A DNA stretch of 64,000 bases from contig NC_092876.1 of NCBI RefSeq assembly GCF_028372415.1, positions 59,110,385 through 59,174,384 of the forward strand. The letters are read 5' to 3'. This DNA comes from Notamacropus eugenii. Lineage: Eukaryota > Chordata > Mammalia > Diprotodontia > Macropodidae. Under the pieces are notes generated by a model. It saw only the letters and a list, made by a program, of their open reading frames with translations, searched no databases and had not been told where the DNA came from. This document shows positions 49,480 to 61,878 of this stretch, piece after piece. The stretch's first letter is position 1. Each line of letters starts with the position of its first letter. The position numbers and the translations under genes are program-made.

Positions 49480-49680
49480 AAAGAAAGAAAAGGAAATGGA
49501 GGGCATGAAAGAAAAAGGAGAGAAGAGAATGGAAGAGTAGAAGAAAAAAAGGGGATGAGAGAAAGGAAGCCAGGGGGCAGTTTTCAGGGGGAAAGTGCAC
49601 CAGGGTATGGATAAGGGATAAAAATTGTACTAAATGATTTTTTGGGTTCCTTCCACCTCTAAATCCTATCATTTTAAGCA
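49480..49680 (+). repeat. A/G-rich tract and SINE 3' end
   Basis: 49480-49570 is purine-rich (GAAAGAAAAGG-type). 49600-49675 holds a marsupial SINE 3' end (gttccttccacctctaaatc). Confidence 0.55.
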
Positions 49681-50835
49681 CAGTCATAACTGCTACCTTA
49701 TATTCTTTCAATGACTTGCCTTTGTAAGGTGAGGAAAACAGAAGTAGCAAGGAAGAGATAGTCAATCTTCAAACTCAGTCTTGACCTTATGAATAATCAG
49801 AAGTCATAAGAATTCTGGATTACAAGAGAATTAGAAAAAGGTTAAATGGAAATAATGATTCCTCTGCTCTTATGTTTATTCCAGTTTCTGTTCTGCAGGA
49901 GGATAAACATCCCTCTCCTAAGGAGACAAAACTGTTCATTTTTCCAGGCTTGGTCCATGATATGAGTACTTCCTGTATACAACAGCATTCTTGTCCTCTA
50001 CTCAAGATTGGAGAAGTCTCTATCTGTTTCTCTCCTCCCAGGCAGGGCAGAGAGGCCTGGCTGGCATTCTTGAGCTCTATTCAACCTGTCCTCCCAATCC
50101 CTTATCTTCTCTAGGAGTGCCATAAAAGTCAACATGTGACAGGATGGCTTTGCCAAAAGCTGAAGACATGTGAAAGGTTTCAAGGTATGGCATTCCTTCA
50201 CAAACAATGTAGTTTTTACTAAGTCTTTTTTTGTCATAATCAACGACAGGAACACTGCCAGTGCAAAGAGTAAAGTTCAGCATTTTCCTTTCAGTTTAAT
50301 ATTAATACTCCTGAACTTCAGTGGTCACCTGGGTTGGTTGATTTGTTTTTTAAATGCCTGGGCTGGATATGGGTCACAGTGTGCTGACCCTTGTTCTAGA
50401 GCATCACCATGTATCCTGATTGGGCTCAGTCTTCCTAGGGAGACAGTTAGTGCTGCCAAATAATTCTCTGCCTGCCCACTACGACTAATACATTTATCCA
50501 TAGCAGAGGTTCTCATTCTGGGGTACATGAAGCTACTGAAAGATTTGGGTGGGGGTGGGGAGGAGGGTCCAGGAACTTGGATGAGGAAAAATATTACATT
50601 TGAAATTTAACATTTCCTTAGATTATTTTACAAAACATTCTTCTGAGAACCTGACCAGCTGTCCCAAAGGGTCCACAACAAACAAAAGGTTAAGGACCCC
50701 CAAATCTGGAATATGCTCCCCAACTTACCCAGACCAAAAGAAGAAAAAAAAAACAATTTCTAACCCTAACCCTAAATGCCCTCCCTAAACCCTAAGAATA
50801 ATTGTGTAGTTAGAAACCGGGATTTTCCAAGTTCA
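49681..50835. other. CAPZB intron, nothing firm
   Basis: 50500-50720 may be an old DNA-transposon scrap (agcagaggttctcattctgg resembles hAT ends). No exon. Confidence 0.35.
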
Positions 50836-50837
50836 AA

Positions 50838-51025
50838 GAATCATAGTACTTAATAGAGCTTACAAGGAATCTTAGGGAGTAGGGCAAAACATCTCATTTT
50901 ATAGATGAAAGAAACTGAAGCTCAGATGGGGAAATGACTTGACCAAGGTCTTACAAGTAGTAAGCAATCAAGCTTAACTAAAACTGAGGATTTCAACTAA
51001 AGTCCCCTGACTCTTAATTCCTGAT
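50838..51025 (-). mobile_element. MIR/CORE SINE
   Basis: Antisense: aaacatctcattttatagat, gaaactgaagctcagatggg, gaaatgacttgaccaaggtc. Confidence 0.75.
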
Positions 51026-52198
51026 ACTTTCCATTATATATCATTAGTTCGATGGTTTGACTCCATTTTTCTCTACAGTTCAACTTAAGCGATTGACATT
51101 TAAGACCTCCTCTCACTGTTTATCAAGCAGTTGGGTAAAAACCAAAACTTCCTTGTGTGATATATCTATCATGAGAACTTTGAAGGTAGAACACCAATTA
51201 GTTAAACGGATTTATTTACTCTGAGCATCAGAAATGAGCAGCCACTATATGGTGCAGTAGGGGATGAAGGACTGGAGGCTGTACATTATATACAGAGGGG
51301 ACGCTAACTCATTTCACTTAAACTCAAAGGGAATTGATGTCCTTCCTCAGAGCCCAACTGACAACCATGTCTGACTAACTGAAATCTGAAACTTCTTGCA
51401 GTATCGATAGGATCCTGCTGCCATCAGTTTGTGCTTTAGAGCCCCAAAAATTAGGCATTAAAAAGCAAAGTATGGGCTTTTTTTGTGTGTCATGGAACAT
51501 CACGGTATCAGCTGAATATACTATAAAATTCTCTAAACGAGACCCTGCCTGAGCTCCACTTCCTACTGATTTCGATTCTGGGCCCAGTTCATTGTCCAAC
51601 TGTAGCACCCATCCAGTCCACAAGTTTTTATTAATTGTCCATTGTCGGCTAGCCAACAACAAGCACGCAAAGATGGCTCCAGTTAGTAGGTTACCTATCC
51701 AATGGCAGGGCAGGACCCAGACAGTCACCATTTTCACCTACTTGTTTTTCCAAAGCTAGACTCATCTCTTTCTTACGTAAGAGAAATGACATAAAAGATA
51801 CCATCATCAAGTTTCGCACAAAGGAAGATTTAGGGGTGGGGAAAGCTATAACAAGAAAAGACTGGGGTAAAAAACAGAAGGCACCAGAATAAAACTTCAT
51901 CTAAAAAATATATTATTGAGGACATCCTGATAACTAGAAAAGGAGACAGGCTGGTTACACTGTGAGAGTGCAGGATAGACAGCCAGCCTCCAGTGCACTG
52001 GATGAATCCTCCAGAAAAATACTGCAGAAGGCATGGATAAGCAGTGTACAGAATGAGAAAGCATGACCTGACTCTCACTGAGTCCAACAACAATGGAAAG
52101 AATATCCTTGCTCATCACATGTGCCAAAGGGCTTTGGGCTCTAGCTACTCCTGTCTTCTTTGCAGTCTCCCCTAAGTATATTTGACTTTGAATCTGCC
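51026..52198. other. CAPZB intron, nothing recognised
   Basis: No repeat or exon recognised. Minus-strand open frames of 110-120 codons lack coding features. Confidence 0.4.
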
Positions 52199-52204
52199 CT
52201 GTGA

Positions 52205-52372
52205 GAAGAGTCTGCGGACCTGGATTCAAATCTCACCTCTGGCACTTACCGCCTCTGTGTGACCTCAGGCAAGTCCCTCACTCTTCTTGGGCTTTGGTTT
52301 TCTTGTGAGTAAAACAAGGAGGTTGGACAAAGTGGATTTTAAGGTCCCTTTTGGCTCTGGTGCTATGCTTCA
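52205..52372 (+). mobile_element. MIR/CORE SINE
   Basis: gcggacctggattcaaatct, ctctgtgtgacctcaggcaa, ggaggttggacaaagtggat, aaggtcccttttggctctgg. Confidence 0.8.
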
Positions 52373-53111
52373 TCATGTAATGGGATGCACTGAGGTGCAG
52401 GTACATTCATTCATTAGGAGCAGCCTCCAATCTGCTCTGGATCCCTGCCCTAGTACCAAGAATGGGACAGGTACTAAGTGGGATAAGGACAAAATGTGTG
52501 ATGAATCAGGCAATAAATCTAGCTGAGGGCAAGAGACAACATCTCAGTCCCATGCAGACTCAGCTACACAAGTAGAGCTGGCCCTGAGAGAAGCTAACGT
52601 GCACTGCGGCAGACTGCCCTGTGCCCTACAGGATGTTCCCCCTAGGGTCCAGACCCCATCATCAGAGATGCATCTGTAGAGGCTTCTGCTATTCTGAAAG
52701 TCCTGACATGGGCAAACGGGAAGCAAAAATATAAAGAGCAACAAGTCAGTGCTTGGGAAATCAAGACAAGCAGGAAGGTTCTTGGGATTGCCTTCAATTT
52801 TGACTTCTCAATCTCCCTTTTCAGTTTAAACTTATTTTCTCCATCCAACTGAGGAAGGCTCACTCTTGGGGAAGCACTTTCCTAAGTTATGGGATGCAAG
52901 AAGATAAAGTGATTGAAGTTACAAAACAAGAAATACAAAGGACAGGAACAGCTCCTTTATTCAAAATGAGTATGTCATGAGCCATCCTGTACATGGGTGT
53001 TTCTCAGAGAGCTGAAGGTGCCATTTTGGGAGACAAGACTTGTGGGGTCATGGCTATAGGAATCTTCTGGTAGGAGAACTTGTTCCACTGATGAAGCTCA
53101 TGAATTCATCT

Positions 53112-53285
53112 AGAATGTAAAGCTGGAAAAGGCTATTTTGGGTAGGAAATAGTTCAATGAATTGCCCATGGTTATATATGTATGGAAAAATGCCATAATT
53201 AATGCATATCAGAGGCAGGATCTGAACCCAGGTCTTCCTGTCTTGGCAGAGGCAAGGCCTCTACCCATTGTGCCTACCTCTCACA
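53112..53285 (-). mobile_element. MIR/CORE SINE
   Basis: Antisense: atgaattgcccatggttata, ggatctgaacccaggtcttc, ctctacccattgtgcctacc. Confidence 0.75.
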
Positions 53286-53668
53286 ACTAAGCTGACTCTT
53301 CCTTTAAAAGTCCCTTTTCAACGCTGTGATTTCATTGGTGGGGACTGTGTCTTCTTGACTGTGGATCAAAATTCCTCCAGGTCTTAGAGGTTAGTCACAA
53401 ACCCCGGGCACCCCAAGACATCACTACCTTCTGGACAGCTTTCTGAGGAGGGCTCCTTCCAGGTGAAAATTGTATTCTGAACTAATGATTTTCAGTGGGA
53501 CTCTGCCTAAAATACACTATACTTACGTAACAGTATAGGCTAAACCCACTTTGCCCGTCACAATGATGACGCTGAATCATTATTCTGATCCTTAACTATT
53601 AGTCAGTGCAATTATCTTTGACAATCTTGTGCATCCTTTATTATAGAAAGCAATGATTCCCTAAAGGA

Positions 53669-53682
53669 CCACCAGAGGGCAC
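53669..53682 (+). promoter_or_regulatory. Candidate CTCF-binding motif
   Basis: CCACCAGAGGGCAC matches the CTCF core closely. It lies in a repeat-free intron block (53490-53740). Confidence 0.45.
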
Positions 53683-53795
53683 ATTGTAAGCATCCATTAT
53701 CGCTTGGATTGCCTTTTATTGTAGTTATTCTGTCTCTTCCTTTGATTAGAAGTCACAGCCCACCAGGCTCTCAGAGTACCTGTCCTTAACAATGT

Positions 53796-53854
53796 CACAC
53801 ACGCACACACAGACACCCCCCCCCCCCACACGCACAGACACACACACACACACC
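53796..53854 (+). repeat. CA-rich microsatellite with C-run
   Basis: Imperfect CA repeats around a run of about 13 C. Confidence 0.85.
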
Positions 53855-54044
53855 AATCACATAGCTCTTTTTGACAGTTAAGAGTTCTTTTCCTGCTACT
53901 TCTAAGGAAGAGACTTAGATGGTTTTGTCTTTTTTAAGTCCAACTTCCAGGAATAGAAGATACTACCATTTTTAACCTACTTCTTTTTTGTCCTTACTCA
54001 TTCTGCTACATCACAGGTGTTATGTGGTCTTACGGGAGAGGCAT

Positions 54045-54140
54045 AAGAGGAGAAAAAGAGGGAGAGATGAAGGAGAGGAGGGAACAAAGGAGGGAGGGAA
54101 GAGGGAAGGGAGGGAAGAAGAGAAGAAGGGAGGAAGATAA
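54045..54140 (+). repeat. Purine (GA-rich) low-complexity tract
   Basis: Nearly all A/G over 95 bp; explains the lysine/glutamate/arginine-rich open frame here. Confidence 0.85.
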
Positions 54141-54590
54141 GATTATTCCAGACAATATGACACTGTACAAAGATGTGTCTATGGGCTCATGCATGTGGGG
54201 CCATAAAGAATACAAAGCAGCACACGTCAAGTCTCTCCCAACGAAGGGGCTGGGAGAGGTCACATTATTCAAGTCTCAGTTATCATGTGATCTGAGAGCA
54301 GTGACACCCCCCATCCCCTCAGGACATCATAACAAAGTTTAACTGAGTAAGTACTAATATAATCTTAGATTTATATGGTAGTTTCTCCCAAGGAGCATAC
54401 AGTGCCTTGCTCCCAAGGAGCTATTTTAAATTGGCTACATTACCATACTGGTATTTCTTATGCCTACAATCAAGTCTCAAAGATATCAAATTGATTAAGG
54501 GAAACTGGCAGGAAACAGCCCGGATTCTTGTTCCCATATCTGATTTACCCACATGCCAAGCCCCGGCTCTGGGAGGATCTAACCAACTCA

Positions 54591-54818
<228 letters not shown>

Positions 54819-55478
54819 TCACGGTTAAATATCTGTGGGGAACCATAGCAACAAATAACTCTGGTGGGAAATTCTCAGATAATTTGTACAACATGGACAC
54901 TCAAAACATGTTTATGGAGCTTTCCTCTTGATTTGGTGACAATGGAAGAAAACAGGCCACACAAAAACTGGTTATAAAAACTGAGAATTGACATTACTTA
55001 ACCAAGAGGACATCTGGAGGGGAGGAAAATTCGAATATCTGGACTCCTCTTTTCTGGTCTCAGCAAGAACCAGGAATAAAGGATCTAAGTAACAGAGAGG
55101 TAGAGCTCAGCTTCCTAACAAGGAGAGCCCTTCAAAGCCAATGGCCTGCCTTCCTGGTCCAGAGCCCCTTCCTCCAGCCGATATTCCCACAAAGAGGAGA
55201 CAAACACTCCACTGGTCAGACCTGTTGTTAAGGGATTCTTAGAGATGGACTGAGACTGGTGATCTATAAAGTCCCTTTCTACTCGAAGATTCAGTCAAAA
55301 ATGGTATCCCTGTGGGGGTTAAGGTAATGTAATACAAATTCCCTCATGCATAATCTAAATGTGCTCTGAAGCATTCTAACTGGTTAGATGGCCTAGGTGG
55401 GGAGTAGATGGGTAGATTGGGGCTGGGGGTATTTAGCATTTCCCAAAGCAAAGGATTAGCTATTGGCTGAACAACTCT

Positions 55479-55740
55479 ATTACTACTGTTGCTGTTGAGT
55501 CATTTCAGTCCTGTCCAACTCTTTGTGATCCCACTTGGAGTTTTCCTGGCAGAGACACTGGAGTGGTTTGCCATTTCCCTCTCCAGCTCATGTTACAGAT
55601 GAGGAAACTGAGGCAAGTGGGGTTAAGTAACTTGCCCAGGGTTACACAGCTGGTAAGTGTCTGAGGCCAGATTTGAACCCAGGTCCTCTACAGAATGCCA
55701 AGGCTGGCATTCTAATTACTGGCCCACCTCGCTGCCCCCT
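55479..55740 (-). mobile_element. Marsupial CORE-SINE, near full length
   Basis: Antisense: gttgagtcatttcagtcctg, tccaactctttgtgatccca, gtttgccatttccctctcca, ttacagatgaggaaactgag, cccacctcgctgcccc. Same family as 5941-6181. Confidence 0.92.
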
Positions 55741-55834
55741 ATTACTACCTCAGCAATGCCTAACTTCATCAATGGGGGGATACTGCCATCTCTCCCAACT
55801 GCAGACTAAAACTGTTCCAGAATACTAACAACGA

Positions 55835-56000
55835 GCAATAGTCACGAAAGTAACTAAAGCGAGCTCTTCAGACATGACCTCATTTGGGCTTCACAATCAT
55901 CTGATGAATTAGGGACCAGAGGCATTAGCCTCATTTCACAGATGGAGAAACTGATTCATAGAAGGAAAGAAATCTGTGCAGAATCAGTTTCAGGACTTCT
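55835..56000 (-). mobile_element. MIR-type SINE
   Basis: Antisense: gacatgacctcatttgggct, cctcatttcacagatggaga. Confidence 0.7.
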
Positions 56001-57580
56001 TGGCCCCAGATTCAGCATCTTGTCTAATGCTTAAATGCAAAGTCACTGTGGTCAAAACCCCCCACAGCCCACTGCCCTGTAGCCTGGCTGGTGATGCGCC
56101 TCTCCAAGCTCAGGCCATGTGTCCTCAGAGGAGATACACAGGCCAGCTCTCCAAGCCCTCCCAGGGTATGGTAAGACCTGGTGGAACTTGCACACCCCTG
56201 GCATGGAAATGAGATCCAATGAGACACCAGAGCAGACTTTAATAGAGGTATTATAATCATCATTATCATCTGGAATTAATTTATTAAAGCTTCTTCATGG
56301 TATGGAGATGACTTTGAGTTCCTGAAGTCTATGCCATCTGTACAAGTTATGGTAAAATGCTCTCAAAGGCTGTGAGAAAAGGACAGTCCAAAGGCTAGCC
56401 GAGATCCCTGAAAGACACACTGCTAGAAGGTCGGCTATCACGAGATTACTCTTCGGCCAGAGAAATGCATGAGCTATTTACTGAGGCACACAGTGATCTC
56501 TGGTTCATATGAAGGTTGAGGGATGACAACATACCAACATAATCCCAGATGAATAGAGGCTGCTTCTCCTGGCCATCCCAATGGCTCCCAGTCCTCTGAA
56601 TGCCAGGCATATAAAATCCATTAAGTAATGAGAACCAGCTTCTCTTTAACACAAATACTAGCTGGGATATATATTTTTTCCTTTTAAATGCATTTCGCCA
56701 CATCAGGAAAACATTTAATCACAAAGAATGGCTTGAATGAGGACTGTAAACTGAGGACTACTCATTAATTCTTGCAGGTGGGATTCAATGGGCTGGGTTT
56801 TCAGAGAAAGGAAGAGTATTAAAAAATGAAGGAGGAGGGGAGAGAAGAGGAGGACGGGTAGTACAGAGACTTCAGGTTTCAAAATCTTACCATTCCCATG
56901 GTATGAAACCCACACTAACTTATTTCCCCTGAGTACAACAAATCTTCAAACATCTTCCTGGATTTCTAAACACCCTTGACTTCTGCTTTAGGACCGTTTG
57001 TTAAGGACAATAGCAGCAGCAGCATCCAATCCTTTGAGCCTGTCAATCTCCACTGTACTTCTCCACACACAAGAACCAATGGTTACCCAATATTCAGGGA
57101 GTCAATGAATACATTTTCATATCCAATTCTAAACATAAGGGTAACTAAGTTGGATTTCAAGCTTCTCCTGAATTTGTTGGCAATGGAGGACGGGGGGAGG
57201 GGAAGGGAGGAGTGACCACATTTGGCGTCTAGGCAGGTGAGAGTTTGGCTCTTTGGGTGGCAGTCCCTACAGCTGACCAAAAGCAGCTGGGCCCTTTGGA
57301 ACCTATTACTTACAAGGAGATCATTTTCTCCACTTACCATAATGCTGGTTCAGATTTTGCAAAAATCAAAGCAAAACAGAAGAAAAAGAAGGAAGGTTTC
57401 CCCCCACCCCCTGGCTAACTAGCTGTAGGTTTCACACCCCTCTCAGTGGTTAGGGTGAGCACCAAAGAAATCACAGGACAGGGCTACAGACAATAGTACA
57501 AGGAACCTGAAGGAGGAAGGAAGGCAGAGAGTACTTAGCCAACCTCTAGCCTTTCTACATGGTCATCTGAGGGTATCACA
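56001..57580. other. CAPZB intron, nothing recognised
   Basis: No repeat or CAPZB 5' exon found on the minus strand. Confidence 0.4.
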
Positions 57581-57582
57581 CT

Positions 57583-57692
57583 TCAGATCAATTCAACACA
57601 ATTCAAGCACCTACTATGTACCAAGCATGGGGCTAGACACGGGAGCAGATAAAACAAAAGGTTCCTGCCTTTTAAGTAATGGAGAATCCGTC
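57583..57692 (-). mobile_element. L2-type LINE 3' tail
   Basis: Antisense: caattcaagcacctactatg, taccaagcatggggctagac. Confidence 0.7.
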
Positions 57693-57804
57693 TCTGACCC
57701 CATTAAGTGTCAGAGGGCTAGGATGAAGCTTAAGAACTCTAAATGTATTGGAAACTGATGAACAGGTGAAAGAGGGAACCATTGAAAAGAGAAGTAAAGC
57801 AGCA

Positions 57805-58000
57805 TGGTGGAAGTGATGAGAAGACCTGAAGGTGAGCTCCAGCTTGCGTATTTACTAGCTGGGTGATCCTCACCTTTTGGAGTCTATCTCCTCATTTGTA
57901 AAGCGGAAATTAGAATACTTTACACATCCCACCCTCCACTAGGGTTGTGAAGAATGCTTTGAAAGACTTAAAAGTATTACAGAAATAGGAATTTACTGTG
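57805..58000 (+). mobile_element. MIR/CORE SINE
   Basis: gagaagacctgaaggtgagc, tttactagctgggtgatcct, cctcatttgtaaagcggaaa, tagggttgtgaagaatgctt. Confidence 0.75.
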
Positions 58001-58507
58001 AAAACCATTCTCAACTCTACCAGCCCAAACTCTAACAAGAAGACAGAGTGGGGCAGAGAATAGGAGTGGAGCAAATCTACACGAGTGTGATTAAATCTAA
58101 AAAGCATCAAAGGCAGATGTTCACAGTAGGGGTGGAGGTGGAGGAAAGCAGGAAATGGAAGAGACAACCCTTACGTCCCACTGGAAGCCCTCAGGAGACA
58201 TTCCAGAATTCCATGGTGGTAACTCTCGGAATGAACCTGAAGACAGAGAGGGCAAATGGTTACCCTGCTGAGTGATATTTAGAACAAACATTTGAACACC
58301 GGACCCAACATAGATCATCTCTTTTCCTTAAATGTCAGAAGAGAAACACAGCAGGAGAGGTTGTCCCACAGTTCCCCACATTCAAGCAAGCAAAGGTGGT
58401 ATGTATGGCAGAATGTATGCAGAAGCACAGCCCACCTCTGAAAAGAATGAGCAGTGTGACTGGGGGCAAGTGGATGGACTTCTCTGGGTCTCTTACTCTA
58501 CAAAACA

Positions 58508-58757
58508 ACAGTGAATATCTATATAATGCTTTAAGGTTTGCAAAGTACTTTACAAATATCATCTCATTTGAACCTCACAACAGGCCTAGAAAGTAGGTAC
58601 TACATTATGATTTCCATTTTACAGATGAGGAAACTGAGGCAGATAAAGGTTAGATGATCTGTCCAGGATCGCACACCCAATGTCTGATAGAGAATTTGAA
58701 CCCAGGTCTTCCTGACTCCAGGCCTAGCACTCCACCTACTAGGTCAGGTCACCTGCC
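58508..58757 (-). mobile_element. THER/MIR CORE-SINE, near full length
   Basis: Antisense: ataatgctttaaggtttgca, aagtactttacaaatatcat, ccattttacagatgaggaaa, tgaacccaggtcttcctgac. Confidence 0.92.
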
Positions 58758-59119
58758 TAAAATGAGGGGAGAGGTTCTTGGGGATCTGAACCCTTATTAA
58801 AGGCGGGTCTGAGACGTCACTTGCTGCTCTCCAGATGCATCCTTTGTAGATGTTATCCTGAGCAGACACACAGACGTTTTCCTCATATTCCTAGAATCTA
58901 GGTAACACTATAAAAAATGTCTGTTGAGTTGAACTGAATAAATGGCACCCCCAAAAAGCAACTGAGTACACCTGAGTCCTGCTTGTTTCAGCTTTAAGTG
59001 ATAGGACACACAGCAGGGGATCTAGAAGGTCCGTGTCACGGTAAGTGTTAGAACTGGTAATGAATTTAATCCTAAAATCAAAGGACTTTATCCAAGCCTC
59101 TGATATAATACAAACAGAA

Positions 59120-59353
59120 GCCAGGACTTATATAGCAAGTTAAACTACAAAGTGCTTTACAAATACTATTTCATCCGACTGTTACAACAACCTTGGAAGG
59201 TAGGTGCTATTATTATCCCCATTTTACAGATGAGGAAAGGAAGGGAGACAGAAGTTAAGTGACTTGCCCAGGGTCACACCCCCTAGATCTGAACTCAGGA
59301 CTTCCTGACTCCAGGGCCCAGTGCTCCATCCTCTGAGCCACCTAGCTGCCTCT
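59120..59353 (-). mobile_element. THER/MIR CORE-SINE, near full length
   Basis: Antisense: caaagtgctttacaaatact, ttattatccccattttacag, gtgacttgcccagggtcaca, ctctgagccacctagctgcc. Confidence 0.93.
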
Positions 59354-59545
59354 ATTTTATAGAGGAAATATCAAAGGCCCTAGAAGGGAAATGCCCTCTG
59401 CATGGTGAACATGCCCAAAAAAGGCAGGGTCAGAGCCTGGGGTGGTTCTCCAGATTTCTAGCACAGTGCCCTCTTCTGATTCCTGAGGTGGGCAAGGAAA
59501 CAAAATGAGGATCCCCAATGGGTTTTGTTTAAAGGATGTTTGATC

Positions 59546-59581
59546 AGACCAAGATGATCCAACAGACCGAGATGATCCAAT
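59546..59581 (+). repeat. Two-copy 18-bp tandem duplication
   Basis: gaccaagatgatccaaca followed by gaccgagatgatccaatc, differing at two positions. Confidence 0.8.
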
Positions 59582-59994
59582 CTCTTTTGCAGACAGTGGG
59601 CCTGGAATTTTTAAGAAACCTATAACTTACATTTCTCCTGGCTCAGAGAACAGGACATTTCAAGCCTCTATTCTTGGAGCCAGGCATAATTGTAATTGGA
59701 AAAAAAAATCTTAACACTACCCCAAATATTTTTAGTGGAAGGGGCACTCTGCACACATTTAAGAGCTTAAATCGAGGCTGTCTGAAACAAGACAGATGGA
59801 CAAGAACGCTTAGATTTCAAAAGTCAGGCTTTTCATTTCCCTCCCTGAGAATGCTTTTTATTTCAGCTAACAGGTCTCACACAGTGTTGTTGGCAACAGC
59901 CATTCCATAAGGATTCCATTTAAGCAAACTATCAAACATAGTTAAGATGGAAATGTGTGGAGAAAGTCAAAAGGCCTTGAAGTCTTTCATCAAA

Positions 59995-60050
59995 AAAATC
60001 AGAGAATCTCAGAGCTAGCAGGGACCTCGAGGGTCATCTCACCAAATCAC
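59995..60050 (-). mobile_element. MIR SINE 3'-end scrap
   Basis: Antisense: gagaatctcagagctagcag, ggacctcgagggtcatctc. Confidence 0.6.
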
Positions 60051-60144
60051 AGCCACTTCACTGGAGTAAAAATGTGAAGCTGGTTGACATCTTCCCCCAT
60101 CCCCCCAAGATGCCTCTTTCCTCTCTGCCAATTCTGAGTGGCCA

Positions 60145-60342
60145 GCCAGCAGAGTTACTAGATTTGGGATCAGAGGACAGGGTTCAAGGTCAAGCCCTGT
60201 CACTTATCAGCTGTGTGACTGTAAGTGCGACAGTCTACATCTCTGGGGCTCAGTTTCATCAAATATCAAAGGAATGTATAATGGATTAAATGATATCAAA
60301 TGGTCCTTTTAATGTCAGTATCTATAATCCTATGACTTTAAG
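60145..60342 (+). mobile_element. MIR/CORE SINE
   Basis: gatttgggatcagaggacag, cttatcagctgtgtgactgt, ctctggggctcagtttcatc, gtatctataatcctatgac. Confidence 0.75.
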
Positions 60343-60514
60343 TAATGATACTTACTCCCCCCCAAGGCAACTCCTATTTCTGGATAGTTCTAGCTGCTAT
60401 TATTAAGGGCTGGGGAGAAATAAAAAGACAATGTTCTCTGCCTTGCCATGTCGACCCCACAAAGAACTGAGAACTCCCAGGTATTCCTGTCATGATATAA
60501 GAATATAAATAGTG

Positions 60515-60692
60515 GGAAAGGGAGAGTCATCAAACTGGAAGCAGAAGATCTGAGTTTAATTCCAGCCTTGACACTAATAAAATGTGCGACTTCAGATAAT
60601 TCATTTTTTACTCAGGAATTATTTCAAATTGTAAAAATAAAGGGGTGCTGCTGGATTATTCCTTGTGGCTCTAGAAATTCTGACTCTATATA
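60515..60692 (+). mobile_element. MIR/CORE SINE
   Basis: aactggaagcagaagatctg, agtttaattccagccttgac, tgcgacttcagataattcat, ggctctagaaattctgactc. Confidence 0.7.
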
Positions 60693-61222
60693 AAGGACAG
60701 CTGCTCCAACTCTGCAAGGAAGGTGTGACTTTGTTTCTTTAAATGGTAAGGGTCTCCCCACAGGATTCTACTGTCCAAAGCTATTACATCAAAAGCTAGA
60801 ATTTTCACGTTAAAAGAAAAAGGTGAGAAGAGTATGAAGGGGAAAAGAAAGGGAAGTCTTTCAAGATAAAGGCCTATGCTGAAAGGGCTGAACACATACA
60901 GTGAGTGACTGGAGTTCTGCTGTTCAGCCTGAGACACTAAGGAGCAGGAAAAAAGCCCAAACTGTAAACTGGGGCTTGACTCCCTTTGACTCTTCCTTGA
61001 GGTCAGAGGTCATGAGAAAACATGAATGGACTGAGGTTTCTATGGTGCTATGCTTTCAAGGGGATTCTCAGAAAGCTCCCAGAGCTCAGGAAATTCTAGT
61101 CTGAGGCTTAGAGCATAAGAAGAACAAGGAGAAAAGATAGCTCAGAAAACTGAATCCCAACTTAGAGGAAATCTGAGGAGGGCAGAACTCACCAAGACCT
61201 AGGTGCTTCTTCGAAAAGACTA

Positions 61223-61347
61223 TCAGAGCTGGGAGGACCCTTAGAACACAGGATGTCAGAACTGGGAGGGCCCTTAGAATCCAGGATGTCAGAGCTGAGA
61301 GGGCCCTTAGAACCCAAGATGTCAGAACTGGGAAGAGCTTTAGCAAC
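61223..61347 (+). repeat. 33-bp minisatellite (3.8 copies) from a SINE-like 3' end
   Basis: Units at 61223-61255, 61256-61288, 61289-61321 and a partial at 61322-61347, each starting TCAGARCTGRGAGG and including CCTTAGAA. They differ by only a few substitutions with no length change. The unit resembles the 3' end of the marsupial MIR-type SINE read antisense (agagctggaagggaccttag). Confidence 0.92.
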
Positions 61348-61492
61348 TAGTTCAACCCTTATCTTTTGCTAGGTGAAGCTGAAAACAGGAAAGACAAGGG
61401 TCTTTACAATCATATAGCAAATCAGTAACAGCACTAGGTTGTTCTGTTAAATAACCTCTAAAGTCCTTTTTACTTTTCGAAGTCAATGGTTC

Positions 61493-61878
61493 ATGCTCAT
61501 CAACTGGAGAATTGAGAAAGTGCTAAACAAGGTATGGTATACGTCTGTGATGGAACACCACTGTGCTGAAAGAAACGATGAGCTGGTTGATGTTAGAAAA
61601 ACATGGGAAGACTTGTATGAAACAATCAAGAGCAGAACCAAGAGAACACTGTATACAGTAAAAGTAACGTTCACAAAGAACAACTGTGAACAATTAAATT
61701 ATTCTGAGTATTATAAATACTCATATCAACTGCAAAAGACCGATAAAAGAAGATGCTCTGCATCTCCAAAGATAGCACTGATGAATCTGTGTCAAAAATT
61801 GGCCCTCTCTAATATGGGGAAGGGAGACAGTGTGAAACTTAAAATGTAACCAAAAAAAAATAAAAATTTTAAAGAAAC
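61493..61878 (+). mobile_element. 5'-truncated L1 with poly(A) and target-site duplication
   Basis: L1 3' end (atgctcatcaactggagaat, caccactgtgctgaaagaaa, cttgtatgaaacaatcaaga) ending in an A-rich tail. Flanked by a perfect 9-bp direct repeat, caatggttc, at 61484-61492 and 61879-61887. The 118-codon frame inside is L1 noise. Confidence 0.85.

Noticed and set aside
54022-54342. Glu/Lys/Arg-rich 106-codon frame as an exon
   Set aside because: Produced by a GA-rich low-complexity tract; no splice context.
61086-61346. Periodic leucine-rich peptide on the minus strand
   Set aside because: The period is simply the 33-bp minisatellite (a multiple of three) read in frame.
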